A stretch of 64,000 nucleotides of DNA from Dryocola sp051307055 (GTDB lineage: Bacteria > Pseudomonadota > Gammaproteobacteria > Enterobacterales > Enterobacteriaceae), in assembly GCF_051307055.1 (NCBI RefSeq), contig NZ_CP149994.1, forward strand, positions 248,001 to 312,000, read 5' to 3'. Positions 53,097 through 62,588 of this stretch are shown piece by piece (the stretch's first letter is position 1; every line of letters starts with the position of its first letter). A model generated the notes under the pieces. That model was not told the origin of the DNA. It was given only the letters and a program-made list of their open reading frames with translations, and did not search any database. The position numbers were made by a program, and so were the translations under genes.

Positions 53097-55649
53097 TCAG
53101 AACAGCTCGTGCTCTTCGCCGTTATCAATAATCGTGGTTCCCACCTCATGCACCGCCTGCTGCGTCGGCTGCGTGCCCTCAATGAAATACTCTTCACGGC
53201 TGTTGCCGCCGTTGGCCAACTGGCCGGTGCTGCGGTCGATATTCACCGTCACGATGCCCGGCGGCGGCGTGACTGGCTCCTCAGGCACGCCGTCCAGCGC
53301 CACTTTCATGAAATCGTCCCATGCCGGCTGGGCGCTTTTGGCCCCGCCTTCATAGCCTGAAATCTGATCCTTAATCGCGCCGCTTGCCGAGGTGCGCCCG
53401 AGATTGCGGCGATGATCGTCAAAGCCTATCCATACGGAGGTCACAACGCCGGGACCGTAACCTGAGAACCACGCATCTTTGGAGCTGTTGGTGGTACCGG
53501 TTTTGCCGCCGATGTCGCGACGTTTCAAATCGCGTCCGGCGCGCCAGCCTGTACCCTGCCAGCCCGGTTCGCCATAGATATTGGAGTTAAGCGCGCTTTT
53601 TATCAGGAAAGAGAGCGGTGTGTTAATCACATGCGGCGCGTATTCCGGCGCGGTCGTTTGGGCAACCAGACCGCTGTTTGCCTGTTCCAGCTTTGGCATG
53701 GGCACGCTGGAGTTTTGCTGTTCCCGAGAAACCGCCACGTCTTCAACGTTCTGATTCTCCAGCACGTCAGACTTCTGCGTTTCGCCATAAATCACCGGCA
53801 AATCACACTCGGCGCAGGCGATTTTTGGCTTCGCTTCGAAAATAGTCTGACCGCTGTCGTCAACGATTTTGGTAATAAAGTACGGATCCACCAGGAAGCC
53901 GCCGTTCGCCATCACCGAGTAACCGCGCGCAACCTGCATCGGCGTGAATGACGCGGAGCCCAGCGCTAAAGATTCGGTATGCACAATGTTCTGAGCCGGG
54001 AAGCCGAAACGCTGTAAATACTCTGCGGCGTAATCCACGCCCATTGCGCGCATTGCACGCACCATCACCACGTTTTTCGACTGGCCCAGGCCCTGGCGCA
54101 GGCGAATCGGCCCGGCATATTCTGGCGGTGAGTTTTTAGGACGCCAGTCGGAACCGGCGCCTGCATCCCAGCGCGAGATAGGCACATCGTTGAGAATACT
54201 TGCCAGGGTTAGCCCTTTGTCCATCGCGGCGGTATAGAGGAACGGCTTAATATTCGAACCGACCTGGCGCAGCGCCTGGGTGGCCCGGTTAAATTTGCTT
54301 TGGTTAAAGTCGAACCCGCCGACCAGAGCCAGTACCGCACCGTCGCGTGGATTGATAGAAACCAGTGCGGAGTTCACATCCGGAACCTGGCCCAGCCACC
54401 ATGCGTCATCAACTTTGCGTACCCAAATCTGCTGCCCTGTCTGAATCACATCGGTGACTTTGCGCGGGGTCGGCCCCTGCGAGGTATCAGAGCGATACGG
54501 ACGCGCCCAGCGTACGCCGCTCATGCCCAGCGACACTGAGGTACCGTCCGCCAGCAGAGCGGTTGCTTCGGTTGGATTCGCACCGGTGACAACCGCCGGG
54601 AACAGCGGGCCATAAACCGGCAGGTTCTTCAGGGAGTCGATAATTTTTTTCTCATCCCAGGCGCTTTCACCCACCTTCCACAGCACGTTGGACGGGCCGC
54701 GATAGCCGTGGCGCATATCGTAAGCCATCACGTTGTTACGGACCGCCTGCTGCGCCCCCTGCTGGATCCTGCGGGTGACGGTGGTGTAAACCTTATAACC
54801 TTCTTCGTAGGCTTTATCGCCGTAGCGGCCTACCAGATCCTGACGCACCAGCTCTGAAAGATAGGGCGCTGAGAAGGCGATTTCCGGCGCGTGATAGTTC
54901 GCAACGATGGGCTGGCTGCTGGCTTCATCGTACTGCGCCTGCGTAATGTAGTTTTCACTCAGCATACGAGAGAGCACGACATTACGACGGGAGGTTGCTC
55001 TTTGTAAGGAATACAGCGGGTTAAAGGTTGAAGGCGCTTTTGGCAAACCGGCAATAACCGCCATTTCGCTAAGCGTAAGCCTATCGATCGTTTTACCGAA
55101 ATAAACCTGTGCCGCAGCGCCAACGCCGTAGGCGCGGTAGCCGAGGTAAATTTTGTTCAGGTAGAGCTCAAGGATCTCATCTTTGCTCAGCAGCTGCTCA
55201 ATACGTATCGCCAGGAACGCTTCCTTAATCTTACGCATCATGGTGCGTTCCGGGCTCAGGAAGAAATTACGCGCCAGCTGCTGAGTAATGGTGCTTGCGC
55301 CCTGCGAAGCATGGCCCGAGAACAGCGCAACGCTTGCCGCACGGAAAATCCCAACCGGATCAACGCCGTGATGCTCATAAAAACGGCTGTCTTCGGTGGC
55401 GATAAATGCTTTCACCATTTCGGGGGGGATCTGGTTCAGCGTCAAAGGGATGCGACGTTTTTCGCCGTATTGGGCAATCAGTTCCCCGTCAGCGCTGTAG
55501 ACCTGCATTGGAATCTGCAGCCGCACATCTTTTAGCGTGGCGACGTCAGGCAGCTGCGGTTCTATAAATTTGTATAGCCCGTAAATCGAGCCGGCTCCCA
55601 GCAGAATGCAACAGACTGCAAGGATTAATAAATACTTTACGAACTTCAC
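53097..55649 (-). CDS. mrcA: Penicillin-binding protein 1A
   Basis: PBP1A is a bifunctional class A PBP that polymerises and cross-links peptidoglycan. It is 850 aa, equal to E. coli. After a membrane anchor (LILAVCCILLGAGSIYGLYK), the GT51 domain has EDSRFYEHHGVDPVGIFRA with catalytic Glu. The OB-like insert precedes the transpeptidase domain, whose SxxK is in GSNIKPFLYTAA, with SxN and KTGTTNSSKDAWF further on. It is divergent from the hof genes. Confidence 0.97.
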   Translation of the reverse strand: MKFVKYLLILAVCCILLGAGSIYGLYKFIEPQLPDVATLKDVRLQIPMQVYSADGELIAQYGEKRRIPLTLNQIPPEMVKAFIATEDSRFYEHHGVDPVGIFRAASVALFSGHASQGASTITQQLARNFFLSPERTMMRKIKEAFLAIRIEQLLSKDEILELYLNKIYLGYRAYGVGAAAQVYFGKTIDRLTLSEMAVIAGLPKAPSTFNPLYSLQRATSRRNVVLSRMLSENYITQAQYDEASSQPIVANYHAPEIAFSAPYLSELVRQDLVGRYGDKAYEEGYKVYTTVTRRIQQGAQQAVRNNVMAYDMRHGYRGPSNVLWKVGESAWDEKKIIDSLKNLPVYGPLFPAVVTGANPTEATALLADGTSVSLGMSGVRWARPYRSDTSQGPTPRKVTDVIQTGQQIWVRKVDDAWWLGQVPDVNSALVSINPRDGAVLALVGGFDFNQSKFNRATQALRQVGSNIKPFLYTAAMDKGLTLASILNDVPISRWDAGAGSDWRPKNSPPEYAGPIRLRQGLGQSKNVVMVRAMRAMGVDYAAEYLQRFGFPAQNIVHTESLALGSASFTPMQVARGYSVMANGGFLVDPYFITKIVDDSGQTIFEAKPKIACAECDLPVIYGETQKSDVLENQNVEDVAVSREQQNSSVPMPKLEQANSGLVAQTTAPEYAPHVINTPLSFLIKSALNSNIYGEPGWQGTGWRAGRDLKRRDIGGKTGTTNSSKDAWFSGYGPGVVTSVWIGFDDHRRNLGRTSASGAIKDQISGYEGGAKSAQPAWDDFMKVALDGVPEEPVTPPPGIVTVNIDRSTGQLANGGNSREEYFIEGTQPTQQAVHEVGTTIIDNGEEHELF

Positions 55650-55768
55650 CTTAAATTTCCCATTAGGTTTCCACTGGGCAGTTTATAAACAAACGCGCGG
55701 TAGTATAAAGGCAAGCCAGAAGCTTTGATATGCCAAATTCGCAAGCAAAGGATACGGAGATCGTCATT

Positions 55769-56593
55769 ATGGTTATCGGCACCTGGCAAATAGGCCTGGA
55801 AATTCAACACCAAACGCTGCGCGCGGTGGCCGTGCAGCGTCAGCGTCAGGGATGGCAGCTACGCCGCTGGTGGCTTCTGCCCCTGCCGGAAAACACCCTT
55901 CGGGAGGGCGTTGTGCGCTCGCCGGAAAGCCTGCTGAAAGTGCTGGAGCAGTGGCGGCGCGAACTGCCGCTGCGCCATCAGCTTCGCGTCGCGTTTCCGA
56001 GCCAGCGCACCCTGCAACGCCCTGTGCCAGCGCCGGATAAACGCCTGCAGGAACCGGCTCGTGAAAGCTATCTTGCCGCTTCCGCCGCAAGGCAGCTGCA
56101 GATGTCGCCTGCTCAGCTGAACTGGGATTACACGGTACTACCACAGGACCCGGCTCAATTACGGGTCATCGCCGCCCGCCACAGTGAAGTTCAGGGGCTG
56201 CTCGCATGCCTTGCGAAGCAGCGCCTGTTTCCCGCAACGCTGACCCCCGGCGCAAGCGTGCTTCCCGTTCTTGGCAGCTTATGCAGCCCGTCTGCACCGC
56301 GTTTTCTGGTGCACCGGGAGTGCGATCACTGGCTTTGGGCAACCTCCAGCGACGATCCGAGCTGGGGATGGGTGGATGCCCGGCAGGCGCAGACGTTTGC
56401 TGATTTATGCCAGCAGCTGGCAGCCGAGCCACAGGAGGTTGCATTCAGCAGCGCGACGGCGGAGCCTCTGCCGCCGGGTGCGCTGCCATTAGATGCCTGG
56501 CGCGCGCTGGTTCGGCTGCAGCCGCCGTTGCCGCAGCATGGAGGAAGCTTTACCGTGGCGATTGGGCTGGCAACAGGACGGGTCAGCCGATGA
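55769..56593 (+). CDS. hofM: Type IV pilus-like assembly protein HofM (PilM-like)
   Basis: HofM corresponds to PilM, the cytoplasmic actin-like protein of type IV pilus systems; in E. coli the hof genes are needed for use of DNA as a nutrient. It is 274 aa here (259 in E. coli). The start MVIGTWQIGLEIQ at 55769 has GGAGA eight bases upstream; the frame is open 13 codons higher. The segment FPSQRTLQRPVPAPDKRLQE and the end HGGSFTVAIGLATGRVSR match the family. It is the first gene of hofMNOPQ, and its stop overlaps hofN by 4 bases. Confidence 0.88.
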   Translation: MVIGTWQIGLEIQHQTLRAVAVQRQRQGWQLRRWWLLPLPENTLREGVVRSPESLLKVLEQWRRELPLRHQLRVAFPSQRTLQRPVPAPDKRLQEPARESYLAASAARQLQMSPAQLNWDYTVLPQDPAQLRVIAARHSEVQGLLACLAKQRLFPATLTPGASVLPVLGSLCSPSAPRFLVHRECDHWLWATSSDDPSWGWVDARQAQTFADLCQQLAAEPQEVAFSSATAEPLPPGALPLDAWRALVRLQPPLPQHGGSFTVAIGLATGRVSR

Positions 56594-57126
56594 GGCCTTT
56601 TATCAATCTGCTGCCGTGGAGGCAGCAATATCGCCAGCGGCAGCTACGCTACTGGCGTTTGCTGGCCGCCGGATGCGCGCTTTCGGTGGCGCTGGCGGCG
56701 AGCGCCGGGCCTGCTTTGCTTGCGTGGCAGCAGGATCGGCAACGCATACAGGCCGACTATCTGTCGCAGCTCCGCGCCCTGTTGCAGCGCAAACATCAGC
56801 AGGCGCAGCTGCTTGCGAAGCGGCAAAAATTGCAAAAAGCGCGCGAAGCACAACGGCTGTCGGTACGCGAGTGGGAACAGCGGCTTACCCGGCTGGCCAG
56901 CCTGATGCCCGCGAGCGTCTGGCTTACATCTCTTTCCGTGAAAAATGGGCAGGCAGTTATTCACGGCAAGGCGGAAAAGCCAGAGGACGTTCGGCTGATG
57001 GAGCAAAATCTACGGCAGCTTCCCGGTATTGTTGCGGTGGCGGCGGAGGGCATTCAACGTAACGCCAGCAGCTCGCTGGCCTTTACTTTTACTTTTGTAG
57101 CTGCGGAGGTGGGTCATGCTGACTGA
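56590..57126 (+). CDS. hofN: Type IV pilus-like protein HofN (PilN-like)
   Basis: HofN is PilN-like, a small bitopic inner-membrane protein. It is 178 aa (179 in E. coli), starting MRPFINLLPWRQQYRQ, the classic PilN N terminus. A membrane helix lies at about 22-42 (LLAAGCALSVALAASAGPAL), followed by a coiled coil and a ferredoxin-like domain. It overlaps hofM by 4 and hofO by 11 bases, so translation is coupled. Confidence 0.9.
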   Translation: MRPFINLLPWRQQYRQRQLRYWRLLAAGCALSVALAASAGPALLAWQQDRQRIQADYLSQLRALLQRKHQQAQLLAKRQKLQKAREAQRLSVREWEQRLTRLASLMPASVWLTSLSVKNGQAVIHGKAEKPEDVRLMEQNLRQLPGIVAVAAEGIQRNASSSLAFTFTFVAAEVGHAD

Positions 57127-57589
57127 ACGCTGGCTGACCGTTCCCCGCTGGGTGAGATACGCGAGCCTTGCCGCCGTTAACGGCGCAGCAATCGCTTTTA
57201 TCGCGTGCTTCTTTATCCAGCCTCAGCAGGCGCAGATTAAGGCATCCTTACTTAATAATCAGCAGGAGAGCAGAAAAATCTCTCTGCTGCGCCACAGCAT
57301 TGTCTCTTTGGTTTTATCAACCCGCGAAGCCGCTCAGCGTACTGACGCCACGCTGCTGGAGGCATTTTCAGCGATGGAGCTTGTCCATCACAGCGGAGGA
57401 AAGCTTGAAAAATGGCAGCCCGAGAGCAAGCCAGCGATGCTGGAGATGCTGCTGCCATGGGAAAAACTCCCTTCCTTATTTGCCCGTTTAGCTGCCTGCC
57501 GTGCCGTTGTGCTGCAAGGTTTTATCGTCGAACCAAAAGGCGAGCTGCTCAGGCTGGCTTTGTCGGTGGGCTTCGTCGATGAACCCTAA
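57116..57589 (+). CDS. hofO: Type IV pilus-like protein HofO (PilO-like)
   Basis: HofO is the PilO counterpart, with one N-terminal helix (YASLAAVNGAAIAFIACFFI, about 15-34) and a periplasmic domain. It is 157 aa (146 in E. coli). Identification rests on position and topology more than on motifs. It overlaps its neighbours by 11 bases on each side. Confidence 0.85.
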   Translation: MLTERWLTVPRWVRYASLAAVNGAAIAFIACFFIQPQQAQIKASLLNNQQESRKISLLRHSIVSLVLSTREAAQRTDATLLEAFSAMELVHHSGGKLEKWQPESKPAMLEMLLPWEKLPSLFARLAACRAVVLQGFIVEPKGELLRLALSVGFVDEP

Positions 57590-57965
57590 TTTTCTGCTGG
57601 TTCTGCTGTTGGTGGTTCAGACGGTTTCTTCCATGCCCCGCAACCCCTTTCAGCCGCTGCTTTCACCCTGTGATGCCCTGTTTAACCAGCTGGCGCAGTG
57701 GACGCTTCATGGTGTGATTAGCTCTGATAAAGGTGCGGTCAGCGTAATGCGCGATGCGCAGAAAAACTGGCGTCGTATTACGCGCGGGATGGAGATAGCG
57801 CCGGGCGTGCGGGTCCTTGAAATCAGCCAACGGCGTTTATCCGTAACGGTGCCCGCCGCATGCGGGCAGCCTTTTTACTCATGGAAAATAGAAGGAAAAA
57901 AATATGGCATGGATGCGTACGTTCTTTCTGCTGATAGCCTGGCCATCGGTAAGCCTCGCGGATAA
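57579..57965 (+). CDS. hofP: Type IV pilus-like protein HofP (PilP-like)
   Basis: HofP is a small exported protein of 128 aa (134 in E. coli). It starts MNPNFLLVLLLVVQTVSSMP with a signal-like N terminus, then RNPFQP, a motif seen in PilP-type proteins. Two Cys (LLSPCDALF and AACGQPF) may pair. Its 3' end overlaps hofQ by 62 bases, an unusually long overlap. Confidence 0.83.
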   Translation: MNPNFLLVLLLVVQTVSSMPRNPFQPLLSPCDALFNQLAQWTLHGVISSDKGAVSVMRDAQKNWRRITRGMEIAPGVRVLEISQRRLSVTVPAACGQPFYSWKIEGKKYGMDAYVLSADSLAIGKPRG

Positions 57966-59151
57966 AGGCGTATCGCTGGTACTGGATAACGCGCCGGTGA
58001 CCCAGGTTTTACAGGCGCTGGCAGAAAACCAGAACGTCAATCTGCTGATAGCGCCGGGCGTGGAGGGCGTTGTGTCACTCCATCTACAAAACATTCCCCT
58101 GAAGCAGGCTTTTCAACTGGTGCTGAAAACAGCGGAGTTAACGCAGCTTCGCGAAGGCAACGTTCTGCAGATCGTACCGAAAGCGAAGCTTCAGCAACAG
58201 CAGGCGGTGCAGGAGGAACAGCGGAAGCAGCAGGCGCTAAAACAGCCGTTGCTGAACCAGGTCTTTTCCCCGGCTCATGCCGATGCTGGCGAGTTAGCCG
58301 CATCGCTTAAAGCCGCGGGGGAAAAACTTTTAAGCCCGCGCGGAAGCTTCACCGTGGATAAACGTACTAATCGTCTCATCGTGCGGGATAACAAGCCCGC
58401 GCTGAAACAGATAGCCGGCTGGATGAAAGAGATGGATCTCCCCATGGGACAAGTTGAAATCGCGGCGCATATTGTCACGATTAACCAGAACAAACTGCAT
58501 GAGCTGGGCGTGAAGTGGAACCTGGCGCAGGGCGGCAAGGGAGGCGCTGCCCCTCGTTTTGCGGATCTGGCGGCAGATGTATCTGTGGGCGCCGCGACGG
58601 CGCGAGCCGGCTTTAACATTGCGCGTATCGACGGGCGAATGCTTGAGATGGAATTATCCGCCCTTGAGCAACAGCAGCAGCTTGAAATTATCGCCAGCCC
58701 CCGGCTGATGGCTGCCCATCAGCAGCCAGCCAGTATCAAACAGGGCACGGAGATCCCCTATCAGGTGTCCAGCGGGGAGGGTGGAGTAACCTCCGTAGAA
58801 TTTAAAGAAGCGGTACTGGGTATGGAAGTGACGCCGACCATCCAGGCGCAGGATAACATCCGTTTAAAATTGCGAATCAGCCAGAATATGCCGGGACGCA
58901 GCATTGAGCAGGCCAATGGCGAAGCGCTGGCAATAGACAAGCAGGAGATTGAAACCGTCGTGTCGGTGAAAAACGGTGAAACGCTCGCGTTAGGGGGCAT
59001 CTTTCAGCAGCATAGTAAAGATAGTCGTGACAACGTTCCTCTGCTGAGCGGCATTCCGCTGCTTGGCGGCCTGTTTCGCCACGATGCAAAAGACAGTCAG
59101 CGTCGTGAACTGGTGGTTTTTATTACTCCCCGACTTATCCCGATTCCGTAG
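57904..59151 (+). CDS. hofQ: Outer-membrane secretin HofQ
   Basis: HofQ is a PilQ/GspD-type secretin that should form the outer-membrane pore for a type IV pilus-like DNA uptake apparatus. It is 415 aa (412 in E. coli). A signal peptide is followed by an N-domain (PVTQVLQALAENQNVNLLIA) and the secretin domain (IIASPRLMAAHQQPASIKQG, VEFKEAVLGMEVTPTIQ, NGETLALGGIF and the end RRELVVFITPRLIPIP). AAGGA seven bases before the ATG supports the start at 57904. Confidence 0.93.
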   Translation: MAWMRTFFLLIAWPSVSLADKGVSLVLDNAPVTQVLQALAENQNVNLLIAPGVEGVVSLHLQNIPLKQAFQLVLKTAELTQLREGNVLQIVPKAKLQQQQAVQEEQRKQQALKQPLLNQVFSPAHADAGELAASLKAAGEKLLSPRGSFTVDKRTNRLIVRDNKPALKQIAGWMKEMDLPMGQVEIAAHIVTINQNKLHELGVKWNLAQGGKGGAAPRFADLAADVSVGAATARAGFNIARIDGRMLEMELSALEQQQQLEIIASPRLMAAHQQPASIKQGTEIPYQVSSGEGGVTSVEFKEAVLGMEVTPTIQAQDNIRLKLRISQNMPGRSIEQANGEALAIDKQEIETVVSVKNGETLALGGIFQQHSKDSRDNVPLLSGIPLLGGLFRHDAKDSQRRELVVFITPRLIPIP

Positions 59152-59471
59152 CTTTTTCTAAAGCAGCCGAAGGATTTTTCTTGTAATCGTAGCTCAGGTG
59201 TTTGACGGCAGAGAGGAATTAGCTTACAAGGTGTACCGTTTCGAGAAGCAGGGTAATGTTTTCCTGCGGCCGATAAAGCTGATTTATACTTTTCATCCCT
59301 CACCTGAGGCGTTGAGTGATTTAATCGGTTGCCAAACTACCTTGAGTGTTGAGATAATTTTTAGTCTGATTCTCGAACTCACGCTTATGAGGTTTCAGTT
59401 CATGTCCCGCCGCAGCAGGTTGTTAACGGGTGGGTTTATCATCAACGAATTGTCTTAGTAGTACCGAAAAA
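59152..59471. other. aroK leader region
   Basis: This 320-bp gap between hofQ and aroK has no recognised gene. It contains at least one promoter-like sequence (next entry), giving a long untranslated leader for the aroK operon. No terminator for hofQ was found. Confidence 0.5.
59202..59230 (+). promoter_or_regulatory. Possible sigma-70 promoter for aroK
   Basis: TTGACG (59202-59207) and TACAAG (59225-59230) are spaced by exactly 17 bp, a fair sigma-70 match. Transcription would start near 59237, about 235 bases before aroK. Confidence 0.4.
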
Positions 59472-59993
59472 ATGGCAGAGAAACGCAATATCTTTCTGGT
59501 TGGGCCTATGGGTGCCGGCAAAAGCACTATTGGGCGTCAGTTAGCTCAGCAACTCAATATGGAATTTTTCGATTCTGATCAAGAGATTGAGAAACGTACC
59601 GGAGCTGATGTGGGCTGGGTATTCGACGTTGAAGGCGAAGAAGGCTTCCGCGATCGCGAAGAAAAAATCATCAATGAACTCACTGAAAAACAGGGCATTG
59701 TGCTGGCGACCGGTGGCGGCTCTGTGAAGTCTCGCGAAACCCGTAATCGTCTCTCGGCCCGTGGCGTTGTGGTTTATCTTGAAACCACGATTGAGAAGCA
59801 GCTTGCCCGCACCCAGCGCGATAAAAAGCGTCCGTTGCTGCAGGTTGAGACGCCACCTCGTGAAGTTCTTGAGGCCCTGGCACAGGAACGCAATCCTCTT
59901 TACGAAGAGATTGCCGATGTGACGATTCGCACTGACGACCAAAGTGCCAAAGTGGTTGCTAACCAGATTATTCATATGTTGGAAAGCAATTGA
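59472..59993 (+). CDS. aroK: Shikimate kinase I
   Basis: AroK phosphorylates shikimate to shikimate-3-phosphate. The start at 59472 (MAEKRNIFLVGPMG) gives 173 aa, as in E. coli. The P-loop GPMGAGKST is at residues 11-19; the substrate region DSDQEIEKRTG and the GGGSVKSRETRN loop are present. The open frame begins 14 codons earlier but is not conserved. It is first in aroK-aroB-damX-dam-rpe. Confidence 0.97.
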   Translation: MAEKRNIFLVGPMGAGKSTIGRQLAQQLNMEFFDSDQEIEKRTGADVGWVFDVEGEEGFRDREEKIINELTEKQGIVLATGGGSVKSRETRNRLSARGVVVYLETTIEKQLARTQRDKKRPLLQVETPPREVLEALAQERNPLYEEIADVTIRTDDQSAKVVANQIIHMLESN

Positions 59994-60050
59994 TTCTGGC
60001 TTAATCGAGACACGCCTGCGGGCAAAGCTTCTTAAGGTGGACTTCGCGTT

Positions 60051-61139
60051 ATGGAGAGGTTAACTGTTACTCTCGGGGAACGTAGTTACCCTATCACCAT
60101 CGCTGCCGGGTTATTTAATGACTCGGCGTCCTTTTGGCCGCTGAAAGCTGGCGATCAAACGATGCTGGTGACTAACGAAACCCTTGCGCCACTTTACCTG
60201 GAGAAGGTTCGTGGTTTGCTTGAGCAGGCGGGCGTTAAAGTCGATACCGTCATCCTGCCGGATGGCGAAAAATTCAAAAGCCTTGCTGTACTCGATACCG
60301 TCTTTACGGCACTGCTGGAAAAACCGCACGGTCGCGACACGACGTTAATCGCCCTTGGCGGCGGCGTTGTCGGCGATCTGACCGGCTTTGCAGCAGCGAG
60401 CTATCAGCGCGGCGTACGCTTTATTCAGGTTCCCACCACCTTGCTTTCGCAGGTGGACTCCTCCGTTGGCGGCAAAACAGCCGTTAACCATCCCCTCGGT
60501 AAAAATATGATTGGCGCGTTCTACCAGCCTGCTTCAGTGGTGGTAGATCTCGACTGTCTGAATACCTTACCGAAACGGGAGCTGGCATCGGGCCTGGCGG
60601 AAGTTATCAAATACGGCATTATCCTTGATGCGGCGTTCTTTAGCTGGCTTGAGGATAATCTCGATGCTTTATTAGCGCTGGACGGCAAAGCGATGGCGTA
60701 CTGCATTCGCCGCTGTTGCGAGCTGAAAGCGGAAGTTGTGGCCGCCGACGAGCGCGAAAGCGGCTTACGTGCTTTACTCAATCTGGGCCATACCTTTGGT
60801 CATGCGATTGAAGCCGAAATGGGCTACGGCAACTGGTTGCATGGCGAAGCCGTTTCAGCCGGTATGGTGATGGCCGCACGTACGGCGTTTCGTCTGGGAC
60901 AGTTCAGTGAAGCCGATGTGCAGCGTGTCATTACGTTGCTGCAACGTGCCGGGTTGCCCGTCAACGGGCCGCGGGAAATGTCAGCAGACGCATATATGCC
61001 CCACATGATGCGTGATAAGAAAGTCCTGGGGGGCGAGCTGCGACTTGTGCTGCCGCAGGCTTTAGGGAAGAGTGAAGTGCGTGGTGGAGTGCCACACGAT
61101 GTCGTTCTGACAGCCATCGCTGATTGTCAGCAGGCTTAA
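60051..61139 (+). CDS. aroB: 3-dehydroquinate synthase
   Basis: AroB converts DAHP to 3-dehydroquinate, the second shikimate-pathway step, using NAD and Zn. It is 362 aa, as in E. coli. GGGVVGDLTGFAAASYQRG and PTTLLSQVDSSVGGKTAVNH are family signatures, and GHTFGHAIEAEMGYGNWLHG carries zinc ligands. It follows aroK by 57 bases in the same operon. Confidence 0.98.
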   Translation: MERLTVTLGERSYPITIAAGLFNDSASFWPLKAGDQTMLVTNETLAPLYLEKVRGLLEQAGVKVDTVILPDGEKFKSLAVLDTVFTALLEKPHGRDTTLIALGGGVVGDLTGFAAASYQRGVRFIQVPTTLLSQVDSSVGGKTAVNHPLGKNMIGAFYQPASVVVDLDCLNTLPKRELASGLAEVIKYGIILDAAFFSWLEDNLDALLALDGKAMAYCIRRCCELKAEVVAADERESGLRALLNLGHTFGHAIEAEMGYGNWLHGEAVSAGMVMAARTAFRLGQFSEADVQRVITLLQRAGLPVNGPREMSADAYMPHMMRDKKVLGGELRLVLPQALGKSEVRGGVPHDVVLTAIADCQQA

Positions 61140-61237
61140 CTATTAGAAATGACTGGTCGCCGCAAGCGGGCGATTTTTAACTTCGGGTGACGTGCAAAGT
61201 ACGTATCGCTGGCATAAGCCTTTGAGTGGGGTGTTAA

Positions 61238-62524
61238 ATGGATGAATTCAAACCGGAAGACGAGCTGAAACCCGATCCCAGCGATCGTCGTCGGGATCGT
61301 TCACGCAATTCTGACGAGTTCGATAACGAACCGCAGATCAACGTCGATGACGTTGACATTGATGCTGATGAGCCTCGTTCTTCGCGTTCACGTCGTCCTC
61401 GCGACGAAGCAGAATATGAAGGTGACGATAGCCTGAAGGCTGAAGCCGTTGAGCGTCGTCCCGCGCGCGGGCGAAAAAAAGCGCCGCAACAAAAAGTGCC
61501 TGTCTCTCGTCAGCATCTGATGATGGGAATTGGCATTCTGGTGCTGCTGCTGCTCATTATTGGTATTGGTTCCGCGCTCAAATCGCCTTCAACCGACACG
61601 GAAACCGCCAATAAAAATCCAAATGCGGAAAAGAGTATCGATCTTTCCGGCACCAATGATTCCGTTGCCAATCAGGCGAATGGTGCTCAGCCGCAGCCCG
61701 GCGATGCCACCGTTGCAAATCAGACCGCTAACGCTGAGCAGCAGCCGCAGGAAGTGAATTTACCTCCTGTTTCTTCTACCCCAACCGAAGCGCAAACGCA
61801 GCCAACCCCGGCAGGGCAGCAGCGTTTAGAAGTTCCGGGCGATCTGAACAATGCGCTGACCGCGCAGCAGGGCCAGATCGATAGCGCGGCAAACGGTTCT
61901 ACTCTGCCAACACAGCCCGCTACGGTTGCACGTGTGGCGGGTGACAACAACGCCTCTGCGCCGAGCCAGGCAGCTTCAAATAACGAGCCCGTTCGTCAGC
62001 CAGCCACGCGTCCGGAGCGTAAAAAAGTGGTGATTGAGCCGCACAAAGCTCAGCCAGCACAAACTAAACCTCAGGCGACGGCGAAAACTACCGTCGCGGA
62101 GCCAAAACCGGTTACGACCGCCAAACGTAGCGAACCTGCAGCAACGGCTCCGGTTAAAGAACCTGTTAAAGCGCCTGCGGCAACAGCGGCACCGAAAGCG
62201 ACAGCCAGCGCTCCAGCGGCGGGTGGCGCAACGGTGGCTGGCGATGCAGGTGCAATCAAAGGTGCGCCTGGAAGCCATTACACGCTGCAGCTTAGCTCCT
62301 CTTCTAACGGCGCAAACCTGAACGCATGGGCGAAGAAAGAGAAGCTGCAACATTATATGGTGTACCAGACCGTGCGTAACGGTCAGCCATGGTATGTGCT
62401 GGTAAGCGGCGTATACGCCAGCAAAGACGAGGCGAAACGTGCCGTTTCAACGCTGCCGGCTGACGTACAGGCGAAGAATCCATGGGCAAAACCCATTCAT
62501 CAGGTTCAGTCCGATCTGAAGTGA
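61238..62524 (+). CDS. damX: Cell division protein DamX (SPOR domain)
   Basis: DamX is a bitopic inner-membrane septal protein. It is 428 aa, the same as E. coli. A charged cytoplasmic N terminus is followed by one helix (LMMGIGILVLLLLIIGIGSA, about 92-111), a long Pro/Ala/Gln-rich periplasmic linker, and a C-terminal SPOR domain (YTLQLSSSSNGANLNAWAKK to the end) that binds septal peptidoglycan. It lies between aroB and dam. Confidence 0.96.
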   Translation: MDEFKPEDELKPDPSDRRRDRSRNSDEFDNEPQINVDDVDIDADEPRSSRSRRPRDEAEYEGDDSLKAEAVERRPARGRKKAPQQKVPVSRQHLMMGIGILVLLLLIIGIGSALKSPSTDTETANKNPNAEKSIDLSGTNDSVANQANGAQPQPGDATVANQTANAEQQPQEVNLPPVSSTPTEAQTQPTPAGQQRLEVPGDLNNALTAQQGQIDSAANGSTLPTQPATVARVAGDNNASAPSQAASNNEPVRQPATRPERKKVVIEPHKAQPAQTKPQATAKTTVAEPKPVTTAKRSEPAATAPVKEPVKAPAATAAPKATASAPAAGGATVAGDAGAIKGAPGSHYTLQLSSSSNGANLNAWAKKEKLQHYMVYQTVRNGQPWYVLVSGVYASKDEAKRAVSTLPADVQAKNPWAKPIHQVQSDLK

Positions 62525-62588
62525 TGAACAAGCGCAGTCGCTGTCGGAACCTTTCCACAGCTGGAGAAGGTGTAAATAGTTAGACAGC

